This document shows, one piece after another, positions 45,429 through 56,686 of a stretch of 64,000 nt of DNA. Under the pieces are notes generated by a model. That model did no database searches and was not told where the DNA came from. It worked only from the letters and a program-made list of their open reading frames with translations. This DNA comes from Synchiropus splendidus (lineage: Eukaryota > Chordata > Actinopteri > Syngnathiformes > Callionymidae), in contig NC_071347.1 of the NCBI RefSeq assembly GCF_027744825.2, positions 21,152,001-21,216,000 on the forward strand, given 5' to 3'. The translations under genes were made by a program, and so were the position numbers. How positions within the stretch are numbered: the stretch's first letter is position 1; the number at the start of each line of letters is the position of its first letter.

Positions 45429-47347
45429 CGCGATTAACTCTTTAAAGGGTCAGGCCCGGAGTGGACCTGTTAGTTCAGTCTGTATGATACAGTGGAGGTC
45501 ACATGACATTCTCCTGTTGATAAAACGGTTGTTGTTTTAAAATAACCTTTTCGTGTCCAAAAGAAAAGCAGACTGAGCAAGTTCAGCAGAGACGGACAAA
45601 TCAATCCTGCAGTTTCCAAACTCAGGTTCTCGGGTCTCCACTTACACTTGATCGATTGCACCGTTCCATTTATGCAGCGATGACATCATGCGCAGAGTTG
45701 GCGGCGGCGCCGCGCAGGGATTCAATCTGTTCCCGGCGACTTGGGATTAAAGAAACAGAGAGAAACATGATCTTCAAAAAGCCAAAGCTCCGCCCCAGGA
45801 CCTCCTCCTCCATGCTGAAGACCTCAGCAGAGATACCCTGACTAATAGCTCGAGCCAGAGGAAACATGTCCGACTCACACCTTCAATGAGGAAAATGCTA
45901 ATCACGTTAGCATAGATGCTAATTCTTTAGTAGCACGTGTGAAGGACAAGGACGGGTTCGTCCCTCAATAACAGGTCCAGCACAGCAGAGACCTGGATAT
46001 TCTTTCACAGCGTTCTGTCCAATTGCTTTTCGACTTGACCTTCCACCTCATTCCTCTAAACATGCCTAAGACGTTTTCTGACTGCAAAACCGGCTCGACA
46101 CGTTCGACACGCCGCGCCGCAGATGCAGTGCAAACAGACGGCGGAGTCATCAGGTGATATGCAAGCCTATTAATATTCAGACATCATAACGCCGGCGTCT
46201 CTTCCATTCCCCTGCTCTCGGCCCGGCGTCATAAATCTGTGTGTGTATTTATGTGAGCTGTTGGCGCGGCCGAGTGTGAATACTGTAACCGTCATCTGCC
46301 GTCCGATGATTCATGCTGGAACTGAAGAGGTGAAAACGCACGACTCCTCTTTCCATCTGCCAGGCTCCGGGTTTAGAGTGACGTCTGGACTCGCGGTTTT
46401 ATCACCGAAGCCACGACGGCGGGTTCAAATGAAGCCCTGGAGCTGAAGCGGTTGCTTCGCGTATGAGGTCAGGGTCGTCTCCAAGTGGAGCATCTGCTGG
46501 AAATATTTTAGGGCAGTTCTATTCAGAGTCAACCACAGTACAGTAAGCACAGTCTGTTTGCTAGGTGTAAATGCGCTGACGTCCTTCATAACAAGTGACA
46601 AAAGAATACGCAACAGTTGGCGTGGATCAAGGCGAAAACTGAAATGGAGGTTGGAACGTTATTGCGCTAGTCGATAGCTTAAAATGAATGCATTTGTCCG
46701 CGCACAGTATTAGCATGGGGAGCTAGCATAGGAATTTTTAATTGGCCTTACGTTTTATGAACAGCTCTGGGTGTAGATGTGTAGACGATGCTGCAGTTTG
46801 GAGTGAAGGGAAGCACAGGACTGGCTGCAAGGCGTTTTTTGTCTCTGTCTAGGCGCAAGGTGAAAGCAAGAGTAAAAGTTTGGGACCCGGCACTGGACGT
46901 AAACGTGCTAGCGGTTTCGCCAGGAGTACAAAAAGGCGAGAGAGTAATGACATAAATGGTGCAAAGCGTGATCCGACCTGAAACGTTTGAGTCGTAGTCT
47001 GCGGACGTTACTGTAGAAGCCTGGACGTCAGGTGATGTGAAAGTCGGAAGGAGGAAATCCAGTACCAACACCACGTTTTAACCGTAACAGACTGCGTACA
47101 TTGAACAAGTCGTAACTTACTTTGGCCCTTGGCCACTAGATGTCAGTACACTCGACGACCACAGTTCTCTGGAAGAACGACCCGAGGACCACCATTTTGA
47201 TTTTTAGGTTTTTATTTGTCTTTGACGCAGCACTTTTAAGACACCTTACCAGCATGACGTCCTCGGCGCAGGCAGACGATGGGTTCGAGTCAACAGGCTG
47301 GCTGCTGACGCCCGCTGACCTGCGACCAGACGAAGTTTTGCTGCCCT

Positions 47348-47432
47348 TCGGGGAAGGCAGTAGGTTGTATAGTTATCTCCTGATTGGGCAAAATCACTAC
47401 CCTTAAACCACACAACCTACTACCTCACTCCG
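47348..47432 (-). ncRNA. let-7b: let-7b microRNA precursor
   Basis: On the minus strand the 5p arm at 47427-47406 begins TGAGGTAGTAGGTTGTGTGG and equals mature vertebrate let-7b over all 22 nt. The 3p arm at 47372-47351, beginning CTATACAACCTACTGCCTTC, equals let-7b-3p. The two pair across a loop of about 33 nt. let-7b loads into Argonaute and represses mRNAs with CUACCUC sites, promoting differentiation. It lies about 1 kb downstream of let-7a on the same strand, so one primary transcript probably yields both. In human the same pair lies in MIRLET7BHG, upstream of PPARA. Confidence 0.97.
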
Positions 47433-48359
47433 TACGAGCACCACACACGCCCCCTGCTGGATGCTCACAGTCAAGCGCCACAGTGCAGGTTTTACATTGA
47501 AAACTCAACATGGTTCTGATTGTTTGAGTGAATGCAACACAGTCAAAAACAGACATTAAATAGACGAAACAAACCAATATTTTCCAAGAGGAAGTCAGAA
47601 AAGTAAGGCTGTTCTCTCGTGATTGATTTTTATTTTCAGTATTATTTTGTTTCTTCAAATGTTATTGTTTAAAATAAAATTAGAAATTTTGCCAGTTTTA
47701 ATGAATGTATTTTAAGTCTCATTCACCCCAAAGGGTCTGCATTATTTGAAGATTTTTTTTTATTTCATGCAAAGATCAAGTATATTAAATCATAAATAAA
47801 TTACTTCAGCTCCAAAACATCAATGCATCTTTTCCTCTTACCGCACTACATATATTCAGCCGATATCTTAAATAGAAATATATCTACCAGCGATTTAACT
47901 TTTGAATTTCAATTGAAACTGAGGCTAAAAAAAAAAAATCAATTTTGTGATTTAATTTTAATATTTAATAACATTGTTTCTGAGGAAAGCAATATATTCC
48001 TTATTAGTCGTAGCATTTTAAAGTAGAAGCTAATAAATCTTTGCCTATACTTTCAATGTGACATAAATTTCTGCTGAATATGGAAGTATTTTACGTTTCC
48101 TTAACATATTCCCTTTATCGAAAAGTCTCCCAAGAGTTTCTTAATAAACATGCAATAATAAAAAGAACCACTAGATGTCCCTGTGGACGATATTTAGCCG
48201 CTAAAATAAAAAGGAAAACAATACACTTGAAAGCATCAAACCGATTCAGACAATACAGCGCTAACTTCAGGTGACAAATGCGGTAGCCACGGAAAGACAA
48301 GACGGTGGCGTCGGGTCCGAAGGCTCCCACGCAGGTGAGCGACGACATTACAGTCACTT
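47433..48359 (-). other. Spacer between let-7a and let-7b, inferred host transcript
   Basis: About 930 bp separate the hairpins, close to the spacing of human let-7a-3 and let-7b. The stretch is AT-rich with no open frame of note. It must be transcribed if the pair is polycistronic; this is inference from the known vertebrate cluster. Confidence 0.5.
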
Positions 48360-48438
48360 CAGGAAAGACAGTAAGTTGTATAGTTATCTGACAGGAAGGG
48401 TGGAACCCTAAAACTATACAACCTACTACCTCACCCCA
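48360..48438 (-). ncRNA. let-7a: let-7a microRNA precursor
   Basis: The 5p arm at 48433-48412 begins TGAGGTAGTAGGTTGTATAG and equals mature let-7a over all 22 nt. The 3p arm at 48383-48362 reads CTATACAACTTACTGTCTTT, differing from human let-7a-3p by a swapped TC/CT in the middle. The arms pair across a loop of about 28 nt. By position this is the counterpart of human let-7a-3, first in the pair. No host exon or promoter could be identified. The CA microsatellite at 48545 lies just upstream. Confidence 0.97.
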
Positions 48439-48544
48439 AAGGACAGTCAGAGAAAAGTCCCTCCAGGCTCCGGCTCGCGCAGAGAAGCGTCGCTGACACA
48501 CCTCCATGAACACAAAACACTGGTGAGGATTCACACACTGAGCG

Positions 48545-48569
48545 CACACACACACACACACACACACAC
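48545..48569. repeat. CA dinucleotide microsatellite
   Basis: About twelve CA units just upstream of let-7a in transcript direction. Confidence 0.9.
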
Positions 48570-49285
48570 TCCCGCCCCCGTCCGTGTGTGTGCTCAGAGA
48601 CAGTCAGGTCGACGGGTTCAAGTTCAAATGACGACACAAGGTGAGCGAGTTCATAAACAAATAGCACCGGCGTATTTTAATATGCAAACGTGAACTGCGT
48701 TAAACTCGCTGTCACTTTAACCATTACTCAGCAGTTTTTTAAACAAAAACGTTTTTTTTCTTTTGAAACCTTTTCTCTTCATTTTGACTAAGACATTTCA
48801 AGCATGATGTGAACTGTGCTGGAGTGGCGGCTGGTGTTGTGACAGTGCAGCTGTTGAAGCTCTCACCTGCTCAGGTGCTGTAAAGGGGGCGGAGCTTGGG
48901 CTCAGCAACACTCTGCTTGGGGCTGTCTGAAGGAGAAGCACATAGAAAACATGTGTCACTTCTATGAATTTTAATAAAAAGGATCCAATGAGTCCCTTAA
49001 GTGAACCCACTACAAACCCAGAGTTTCCTTGAGCAATCCACATCCTCAGCTTTAAGATCATGGTTCAGCATAGTATCAAATTCAAAGATAGAATGGAAAA
49101 TATATTCCAGAACTTTTACTTTAGAATATTAATACCTCACATGTATTTGTGGTATTAAGATTATTTTACCCTTGTTTTTTTATTCTATTACAGTCTTCGA
49201 ATAGTAATGATGATAAAATGATTTTAAAACTTTCAATTAATTTTAATGTCATATACGACTTCAGACAAACAACTACTGTATATAC
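48570..49285. other. Noncoding stretch upstream of let-7a
   Basis: No gene or promoter motif is recognised. It would be part of the let-7 host transcript or its promoter if these lie close by. Confidence 0.4.
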
Positions 49286-49518
49286 TAGTGATGGGTAGGT
49301 GAGGTATCATGAAACAGTGTTGCACAGCTGATGAAACAGTGTCCTGATTTTCAGAGGCCACTAGAAGGCGCTCTTGGTTTAGAATTGATGACGAGGTTTC
49401 TTCTTCTTCTTCAAGTCCAAACATTTTATGACAGACAGCGCCATCTGGTGGCCACTGTTTCATGAAACCTCACCAACCCTTCAGTAGCGTGTCATGAAGC
49501 CTCATCTACCCATCAACA
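49286..49518. mobile_element. hAT-like miniature element, 233 bp (copy B)
   Basis: It begins TAGTGATGGGTAGGTGAGG, followed by ATCATGAAACAGTG, and ends with the inverse GAAGCCTCATCTACCCATCA. It is the same family as the 14708 element. Both ends carry a partial duplication: GATGAAACAGTGTCC is repeated inside the left end, and a second CATGAAACCTCACC motif lies inside the right. That explains the extra length. The flanks GTATATAC and GTTATACC are only roughly alike. Confidence 0.7.
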
Positions 49519-52500
49519 GTTATACCAAAGTTTGATGCGACGGTCAGCTAGCTCATGTGTTGCCACAGTGTTGTGTATATTTGACAACACTCAGCTGCAG
49601 TTCTCCAGACAATCTTCAAATATCAGGATGTTTCCCTCAAAAGTAGAGAATCCTTCCCTCCTGGAACGTTATCGTTCAGGAGTTGAGAACCTGAGGAGCT
49701 GATCCTCATCCCACACACTTCCGTCAACTCTGGTTCATCTCGCGAGAAAACAATTCTTCCATTTAGAAGAATCTTTCCCTGATCCATGACCTCATCGACG
49801 TCTGAAATAGTGCACTCTCGCACTCGAGACTTGTTCCTTCAGGTTCACGGTGCAGTTTACATTACGCCTGTGTGAAATGCAATATTTGGCTGAACAATAC
49901 CGTCGCACAGGTCACCTGATCCGCTTCGATCTGGTCACACAGGATCTACAGTAGCGGGCTGCTCGTAATGTTCCTCTCAGTAGTTGCCAGAGCAAGACAA
50001 CCTCTTCCACCTGAGCCCGTCTTCATCATCCTCCTAGTCACACCTTTGGAACCCTCTATTAACACATCCATGAGCCCCATGGTTGACTTCTCCTTTGTCC
50101 TGGTATCTGCATCTCCAAGATTCTTTGTCCAACACTGCCTCTCTTGATTCTATAATGAACATCAGTTGTCTGGTTCAGTCTCTTTTCTTCGGTTTGTCTG
50201 TCACTTTTAAACTACAGAGCCACTACTTTTTTTTTTTGCTCATGCAACGAGGCGGCTAATATGGATTATTACAGGCTAAAGAGTGTCATGTTGCCAAAAT
50301 ATTGAGATGAAACGAGGCGATCTACTGGAGGACTGGAGACGGGAAGCAGCAGCTGAGACCGGCTAAGGTGTTGAAACTTCAGACATGTGGGTGAAAACAG
50401 CACATTTGGAGCGCTTTAATGTGAATAAAAGATTCCTACAGTGCAGACAGCACCACTGCACCTGTGGCTTATAGACCACTGCTGCTTATTGACGAACACA
50501 ATCTGTTTTCCTTCTTAAATTTAGTGGGTGGAGCTAATATTCTGTTTCGCTCTATGATCTAAAATCTACGGTAAACTGATATTGCTGGTTTCAAAATAAT
50601 ATCCAGCAGCCCCAAAACACTAGAGGTTGAATTTACTCCTTTATAGCGGCCTTTATTTGGAGGACGTAGAGACACTGACTGCACACTTAAAACTCTCTAG
50701 ATGATGGCAGTAGGGTCTCAACACAGGCTAACAGGAGCAAGCACAACAGAATGAAATGCTCACAGAGGAATTAAATTGGTTCATGAGGCGACAACCTTAA
50801 CCACCGACTTCACGTCAAAGGTTTGAGATCATGACACCTTGCAGGCTACACCTTCTGCCACGAGAACAAGAAACTGGGATGCAGCCAGTGGCCAGACCGC
50901 TACCCCACATGCACAGTGCGGCGGAAGAAGGCGTGCAGTTCAGGGATGGAGAATCACATCCAAAGCTTTCCGGCTCAGGCTTGGTTATCGCCTCATGCAA
51001 ACTGGGAGGATGCTAGAATACCAGAAGGTACCTCTCTAAATGCAAGGTGGGGGGAAGCAACTCCAGCACCCTAAATAATTGATGCAACAAACAAAGAAGA
51101 CCTGGAAAGGCAATCGGATCTGGGGTCCTCCGAGTACAGCGACCTAGATGAATTTAGAAGCTCCACTAACTAGCACAAGCACCGCAACACACCATGTAAC
51201 TAAACGGTTGAAGTAAGGCAACCTGTGTCCTTAAAAAGGTCATTGCTCCTGCTCGTCATTCATCCAGGTCAGGTCGAGGGGGCAGCAGCCTCAGGGTTCT
51301 GACCAGGATTTTCTCCCAGCATAGGGGGTGTCTCCGATCAGGGGGTGGGTGCAGCAATGTACAGTGCATTTTACATCCTTCACGGTCCTCCTTAAGGCCC
51401 TACCTTAAAAGGCAGAGTCCTACTCGACTGATGATGAGAGAGCACTGACACTGGAGTCATATTTCTGTTACATTTTAACCCCATTTAAACTCAAGTTTTA
51501 GGGGGTCGAATAGTGGGGCCCTATGCTGCCAAAGCGCTAGGAAAAAGCCTGAGCTTCTCCCTCCCTCCAGATCTTCTGAGGACATGCAGGTCTTTCCAGC
51601 TCAACTGAGAGACAACCGTAGGGTGAAACTAACTCAAACATACAGTTTGCTCAAAATCCTGCCAACATCAGCACCGCAACATTATTCATGAATGTCTGAA
51701 CTGCACATAGACAGTTGACCTTAGGTCACCACTAGGGGCTTTCAGGGAGTCACATAACAGATGTCCTACCTTGCAACATAGGTCAATGGAAAGAGGTTAG
51801 TTTAGCATAGCCACAACCAGGGCAACAAAAGAAAACGTCAAATCCCTTAAATTAAAAAACGCTAACACACAATGCAGCTGAGCCGATGTGATTAGCACGC
51901 CAGTTGTCAGTTTATTTTCACCTCCCTGACATTCGGCCTTTGCAATGACAACAATGTTTAACACGCTTTCCATCATCACGCAGCACTTACTCTAAATACC
52001 TGTGTGCTAAGAGCTCGTCCGCATGACGGTTGCTCTGCCGACTCAGCAAGTGTGTGAAACCGATCCGGTCCTTCAGCTTAGCACTTCCATTAGCTGCTTG
52101 GACTAACTCGGGCGCTAAGACCCCAAAAGATTATCAACGATTTGTGAGGGTGTCACAAACAGAAAACAGGCCACAGATTCAGGTAAAAGCATCCAAAATG
52201 AATTGTGTTACACAGCAGGTGCCTTTAAAAAGCCACTTTAGTTCCATCACACTTGAGCCGGAGTGTGCTTTACAGCCAATCGATAAGCACTGCAATCCAG
52301 ATTTGGTGATAGTGGAACAGAGTGACAAGCGGTAACGATGAAACATGATCTGCACGGCGACCGATGCAAAGCCGCAAGTATTATTTTTCTGACTATAAAC
52401 ACTTCTAATGATACATGTTGTAAACATCTACAGTGCGGCTCCTCACTTGAGGGTAAGTGAATATGCCTCTGTTGCCACTGGAACAGAGACATGTTGCTGC

Positions 52501-55500
52501 ATATTGATTTATGGTTACACACTTTTCACAGTGTTGATTTTGTGGAGACGCGAGTGAGATATATACAAGTGGCAGGCCGCGGTTCGGACCAGAAAGTATG
52601 GCTTTTCAGACACGTATATCTGACTTTAATTCCACAAGGCATACATGTCCTTCAGCAAGTAGCTTTCACAAGGCTGCGTCCTAATACCTCTCCTAACCCT
52701 CGGTTTAGGGCTAGTGTGTCCCACTACTCTGTGGAGCAAAGGAGAGAAGAAATCTGTCCTTAAAATCAACTCTAAAATTTTAGCAAGGTTGGACTAAAAA
52801 TGAAGTGGCCCTGAATGCTAGGTTGCGTTCGCTAGTTCTAGTTTTGCTAATGTTGACGTTAAAGCGCTAATGACTGAAATGATGATAAAGTCAAAAGGAA
52901 CAAGGCTGCATTTCTTCTCTGCTAACCTCTGAGCCGAAGGTAAACAGAGCCAAAACAGCAGCTAACAAAAGAGCATGAACCTGCATTTTTCCTGAATGGA
53001 AATAGTTGTTGGCTAGCGAGACTCGATGGCGTCAGTCTCATTCTCATAGAGAAAGAGTTCCCTTTGGTTGAAGGCACACCCATGAGAGGTACCCACAAGA
53101 ACTCAGTCAATTCCACCACAACCTGTGCATCTTCACACCTACCCTCTTCATCTTCACCCACCACCCTCTGAAGAACATAGATTTCAGAAACGTTTGTTAC
53201 AGTATGAAAACATCTGAAGTGTTTAAAGCCACAAGGCGTGAGCTAAAGGACTTGTGGAGTTGGCGAGGAGGTGAGTTGTGAGTAAATCAGATCGTCACCC
53301 AAAGAATGCTACATTTGCGTCATCCTTTCTATAAACGTACAGACGATAACGTCCTTACATTATTGACGGTTGGGCATTCCAGCACGGTGTGGGTGTAGAT
53401 AAAGACCAGGATAGCCTTTTTTTATCCGAGCCTCCAGACAATGGGCTCAGATCCTCTTGTCCAAACTCAGGATGTGCCCGTCAAGTCTGCAAGCTTCCCC
53501 TCTTGGTTCCGCATGTGTGCTACATGAGCGATGAGGAATGTTAACTGTTTGTCAGTCAACATGTGTTTTCCCCTTTATGTACAGACTAAAGGCTCCGGCG
53601 CCGCCCCACAGGCCCTTGAGGGCATCGCAGCAAAAATGACCCGTCTATTTATACCAGCTCCAGAGGGGGATACAGTGCCGACGAGGAGGAGTCGCATGGC
53701 CAGGTCCAGTTACACATGCCAGGGGGGATGGCTGGGGCAAACCGCAGGGGGATTCTAGTCAAAGTCAGACGGACTGACCTCGCTGTCACCTCAGAGTGAG
53801 GAAGATACGGAGCTCTGTGTGAACGTGTGCATGGGGAAACGGTGCGTATGGGACAATGTGCACACAGAGTTGTTATCTGTACGTGCTAATGGGGGCGTAG
53901 CAGAGTGTGGGCTTTTTCATGGGACAGTCCGCCAGTGCAGGGGGTCAGAAGGGGACTGTACATACCATTGATTCATTTGAATGAAAGTAAAGGCTCGAGT
54001 CTCAGGTTGAGACAATGAATGTCAAAAGGCTATCGAAAAGTGGCTCAAAGTTTCAGTTTTTGTTCTAGGTATGTGAGTTGTTCCTACATTAGACTGTAAG
54101 AGGCAACAATTTCATGCTGGTTAAGGACACAGTCTTTGTATCTACTTAATGAATAGAAAATAAAGAAACTATCCAGACTTGACAGAGGCTCATCTACCTT
54201 GGGTTCACCAGTGACCCTGGGGCACTGTTTTTCGTTTTTACACTCCAGGTAGCTTAGAAGCGTGGTCACAAGTGGGGATGTCTGGGGCTTTGTTCTTTGG
54301 AAAATGTCAAATAATTTTGTTGTTTTATAAGCATTTAATTGCATCACAAAAGGTTGAAAATGCAGCATCGCTTCCTTCTTCAAGTCTACTCTGTAATAAT
54401 ATGTACCATTGCTGGTCAGTCTGGGAGCTGAGCCCCTATATAAACATGCCAGGTGAGGAGAGCTAGTTCAGGCAGAGCGAGACGAGGTCCGGGGCGGCCC
54501 CTTCTTTAGAGTTTAAAAAAATGACCCCAATCACTGTAATGACAGGGCGCGCAGCACAGGTCGCCCAGCTGCTTCTCATCTCTCTCACACACTTTACAGT
54601 CACATGTACATGAGCACACGCACGTACAGTACATGTGAACATGACTGCCTGCCCACAGATAATACGCCGAGCGCGCACATGTGCAGAGTCATGTTCATAT
54701 CTGACGTGCAAGCTGACGTTACCAAAGCAACGTGCAGTGATGAGCGCGTAGTTTGATGCTACTGCAACCATTTTAGGCAGCTAACAAGCTCCTGTGAAGA
54801 GAATGAGTCACACAAATAAACGTATCAAGAGGTAGAACACGACTGTGGCTCACGCGCGTCCACGTGGGGCAGACTGATCTTCACAGGGTGTATAGATCCA
54901 AATCATCAACAGCCCTTTGTTTTTCGGTTGGACAAAATGTAAAAGACGCATTTGCAAAACACCGACACCCAAGAGGGCCAAATGAAGACACAAGCTTTTG
55001 TTGTTTTCACTAGAATCCCATAAGAGCATTGATAAAAAAGTATTGGCTTTGAGTTTCTGTTTTGGGGTTTGGTGACCTATATCCTCAGGTGCCAAACACA
55101 GTCGAGGCTCTTCATCAGGCCAAAATACCTGAGTGTCATCCCACGTTAACTCATGATGAGCTCGAGTTGTTTTTCTGGATATTCACAGACATTTTCATGA
55201 GGAAGAGGCTGCCAGACTTCAATCTGCTAACAGTCTGTCACGACCCAGGGTGGACCGTGGAGCCCCTCTCGTTTCGGGCAGTGCCCTGCCGGTCTGCATC
55301 TGTCACTCGCTATATTTAGAAGCCGCAGCGAATACCATTCTCTCTGGATATGAACTTCGACTGACAAACGTCACGGGAGAGTTCAGGCAGACAGGCGTGA
55401 AGTACAAGCCTGTAACCTTGGAGAACTTATCGCCCTCAAGCCCGACCCGCGAGTGACTGATGTTCTAATTGGAACACATTTAATCGTGGTCAGCAATAAG

Positions 55501-55814
55501 GATGCGCTGGCATGATTAGAATTAGAAGATATCATCTTGTAATATTTAGTGAGGGACCAAACAAACCGTCCCTCTGCTTGAGGATCCCAGTTTGAACATC
55601 TCACTTCAAACACACTTGAGGTGAAGGCTTGTTTCCTTCTTGGATTGGGCAACAGTTGTTTGCTTCAGATCATGAGCTGTTTAACAGCAAGCATTCCATG
55701 TTCAAATCTAAACCTAGCTTGTGAGTGATGGTGTTGCATGTCACCAAACACTCATTCAGTGGTGCCCACTGTGAACCGTTATATGAACCCACTTAGACAC
55801 GATTCCCACTGTGG
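49519..55814. other. Noncoding stretch, no gene recognised
   Basis: Open frames up to about 100 codons occur on both strands but show no domain, splice structure or similarity I recognise. No RNA gene or intact transposon was found. It may belong to the let-7 host gene or be intergenic. Confidence 0.45.
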
Positions 55815-56686
55815 GTGTAAAGTAGAGCTGGGAGAAAATACTGTGCATCACGGGGTACTTTTCATATCTTTCTATATCCATTATTCTTGACCGTTTGTTT
55901 TTTAAATGCTTTAAAATGTTTTTGTCGCACCTGTAAAGACAAATATAACAACTACAATTATAGGCATTAACCAAACAACACAGCAAGAAGATCAGATCGA
56001 TCTGTTGACCAAACCCTCGCCACACAGCGTAGAAGCATCTGGGCTGCCCTCAGCTTCACTGTTCGTAAACATTTTCGACTGAAGTTGCTAGTCCTCCAGA
56101 ATCTCCCGGCACTCTGAAATCCAGTTGCAGTAACTGATGTCATGCTGTGTTGCAATGGGTAGCATGGTGGCTAATGCTACAAACTCCGCCATCCTCTACA
56201 AAAGCTAAAACAAACTGCAAAAACAGCTAACAAACAACTAGCGTAATCCGGGTTTCCGCAAGGATTTTGTGAAACAGTGGTGGAACCCCTCGATTATCGC
56301 GGGAATGGAGCCATTCGAGAAGCAATCCGGCAGAGGAACAAGCAAGCACAGGAGGGCGTTCTGACATCTATAGAATTGATGACAGTAAATGCTAGCCAGG
56401 ATGTGCCACTTTAGTTCCTTTGTGTGAAAAACAGACTTCTCTAGCGGCTTCCTTTTTGCCATGGTGGGGACTGGTTGAATGAATGTCGTCTATTCTTTGA
56501 GATCTCACTCCAGCGACAACAGCTCTCCCGCTCTAGTGTTCACCATTATCAGCCAAATTCAGAACACGGTGACCTCTAGTGATCACGGGGGCGTGTCCAA
56601 TTGCTGACGGCGGATAATCGAGACGGACCATTAACTTTCCACGATAATTCATAGTGAACGATTCATCGCCCGGCCCTACTGTAAAG
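55815..56686. mobile_element. Nonautonomous hAT element, 856 bp plus duplications
   Basis: The element spans 55823-56678. The left end is TAGAGCTGGGAGAAAAT and the right end, reversed, TAGGGCCGGGCGATGAAT, the common fish hAT terminus of the TAGGGCTGGGCGAT kind. The flanking octamers GTGTAAAG (55815-55822) and CTGTAAAG (56679-56686) match at 7 of 8 positions, a typical 8-bp hAT target duplication. No transposase is encoded. Confidence 0.75.

Larger units (their letters stand above)
44261..47347. other. Noncoding region between candidate ppara promoter and let-7b
   Basis: It holds a Tigger-like element and a DR1 site, listed separately, and a TTA-rich run at 44840-44885. No protein gene is recognised. 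If let-7b and let-7a come from a host transcript, this is downstream exon, intron or flank of it. Confidence 0.45.
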
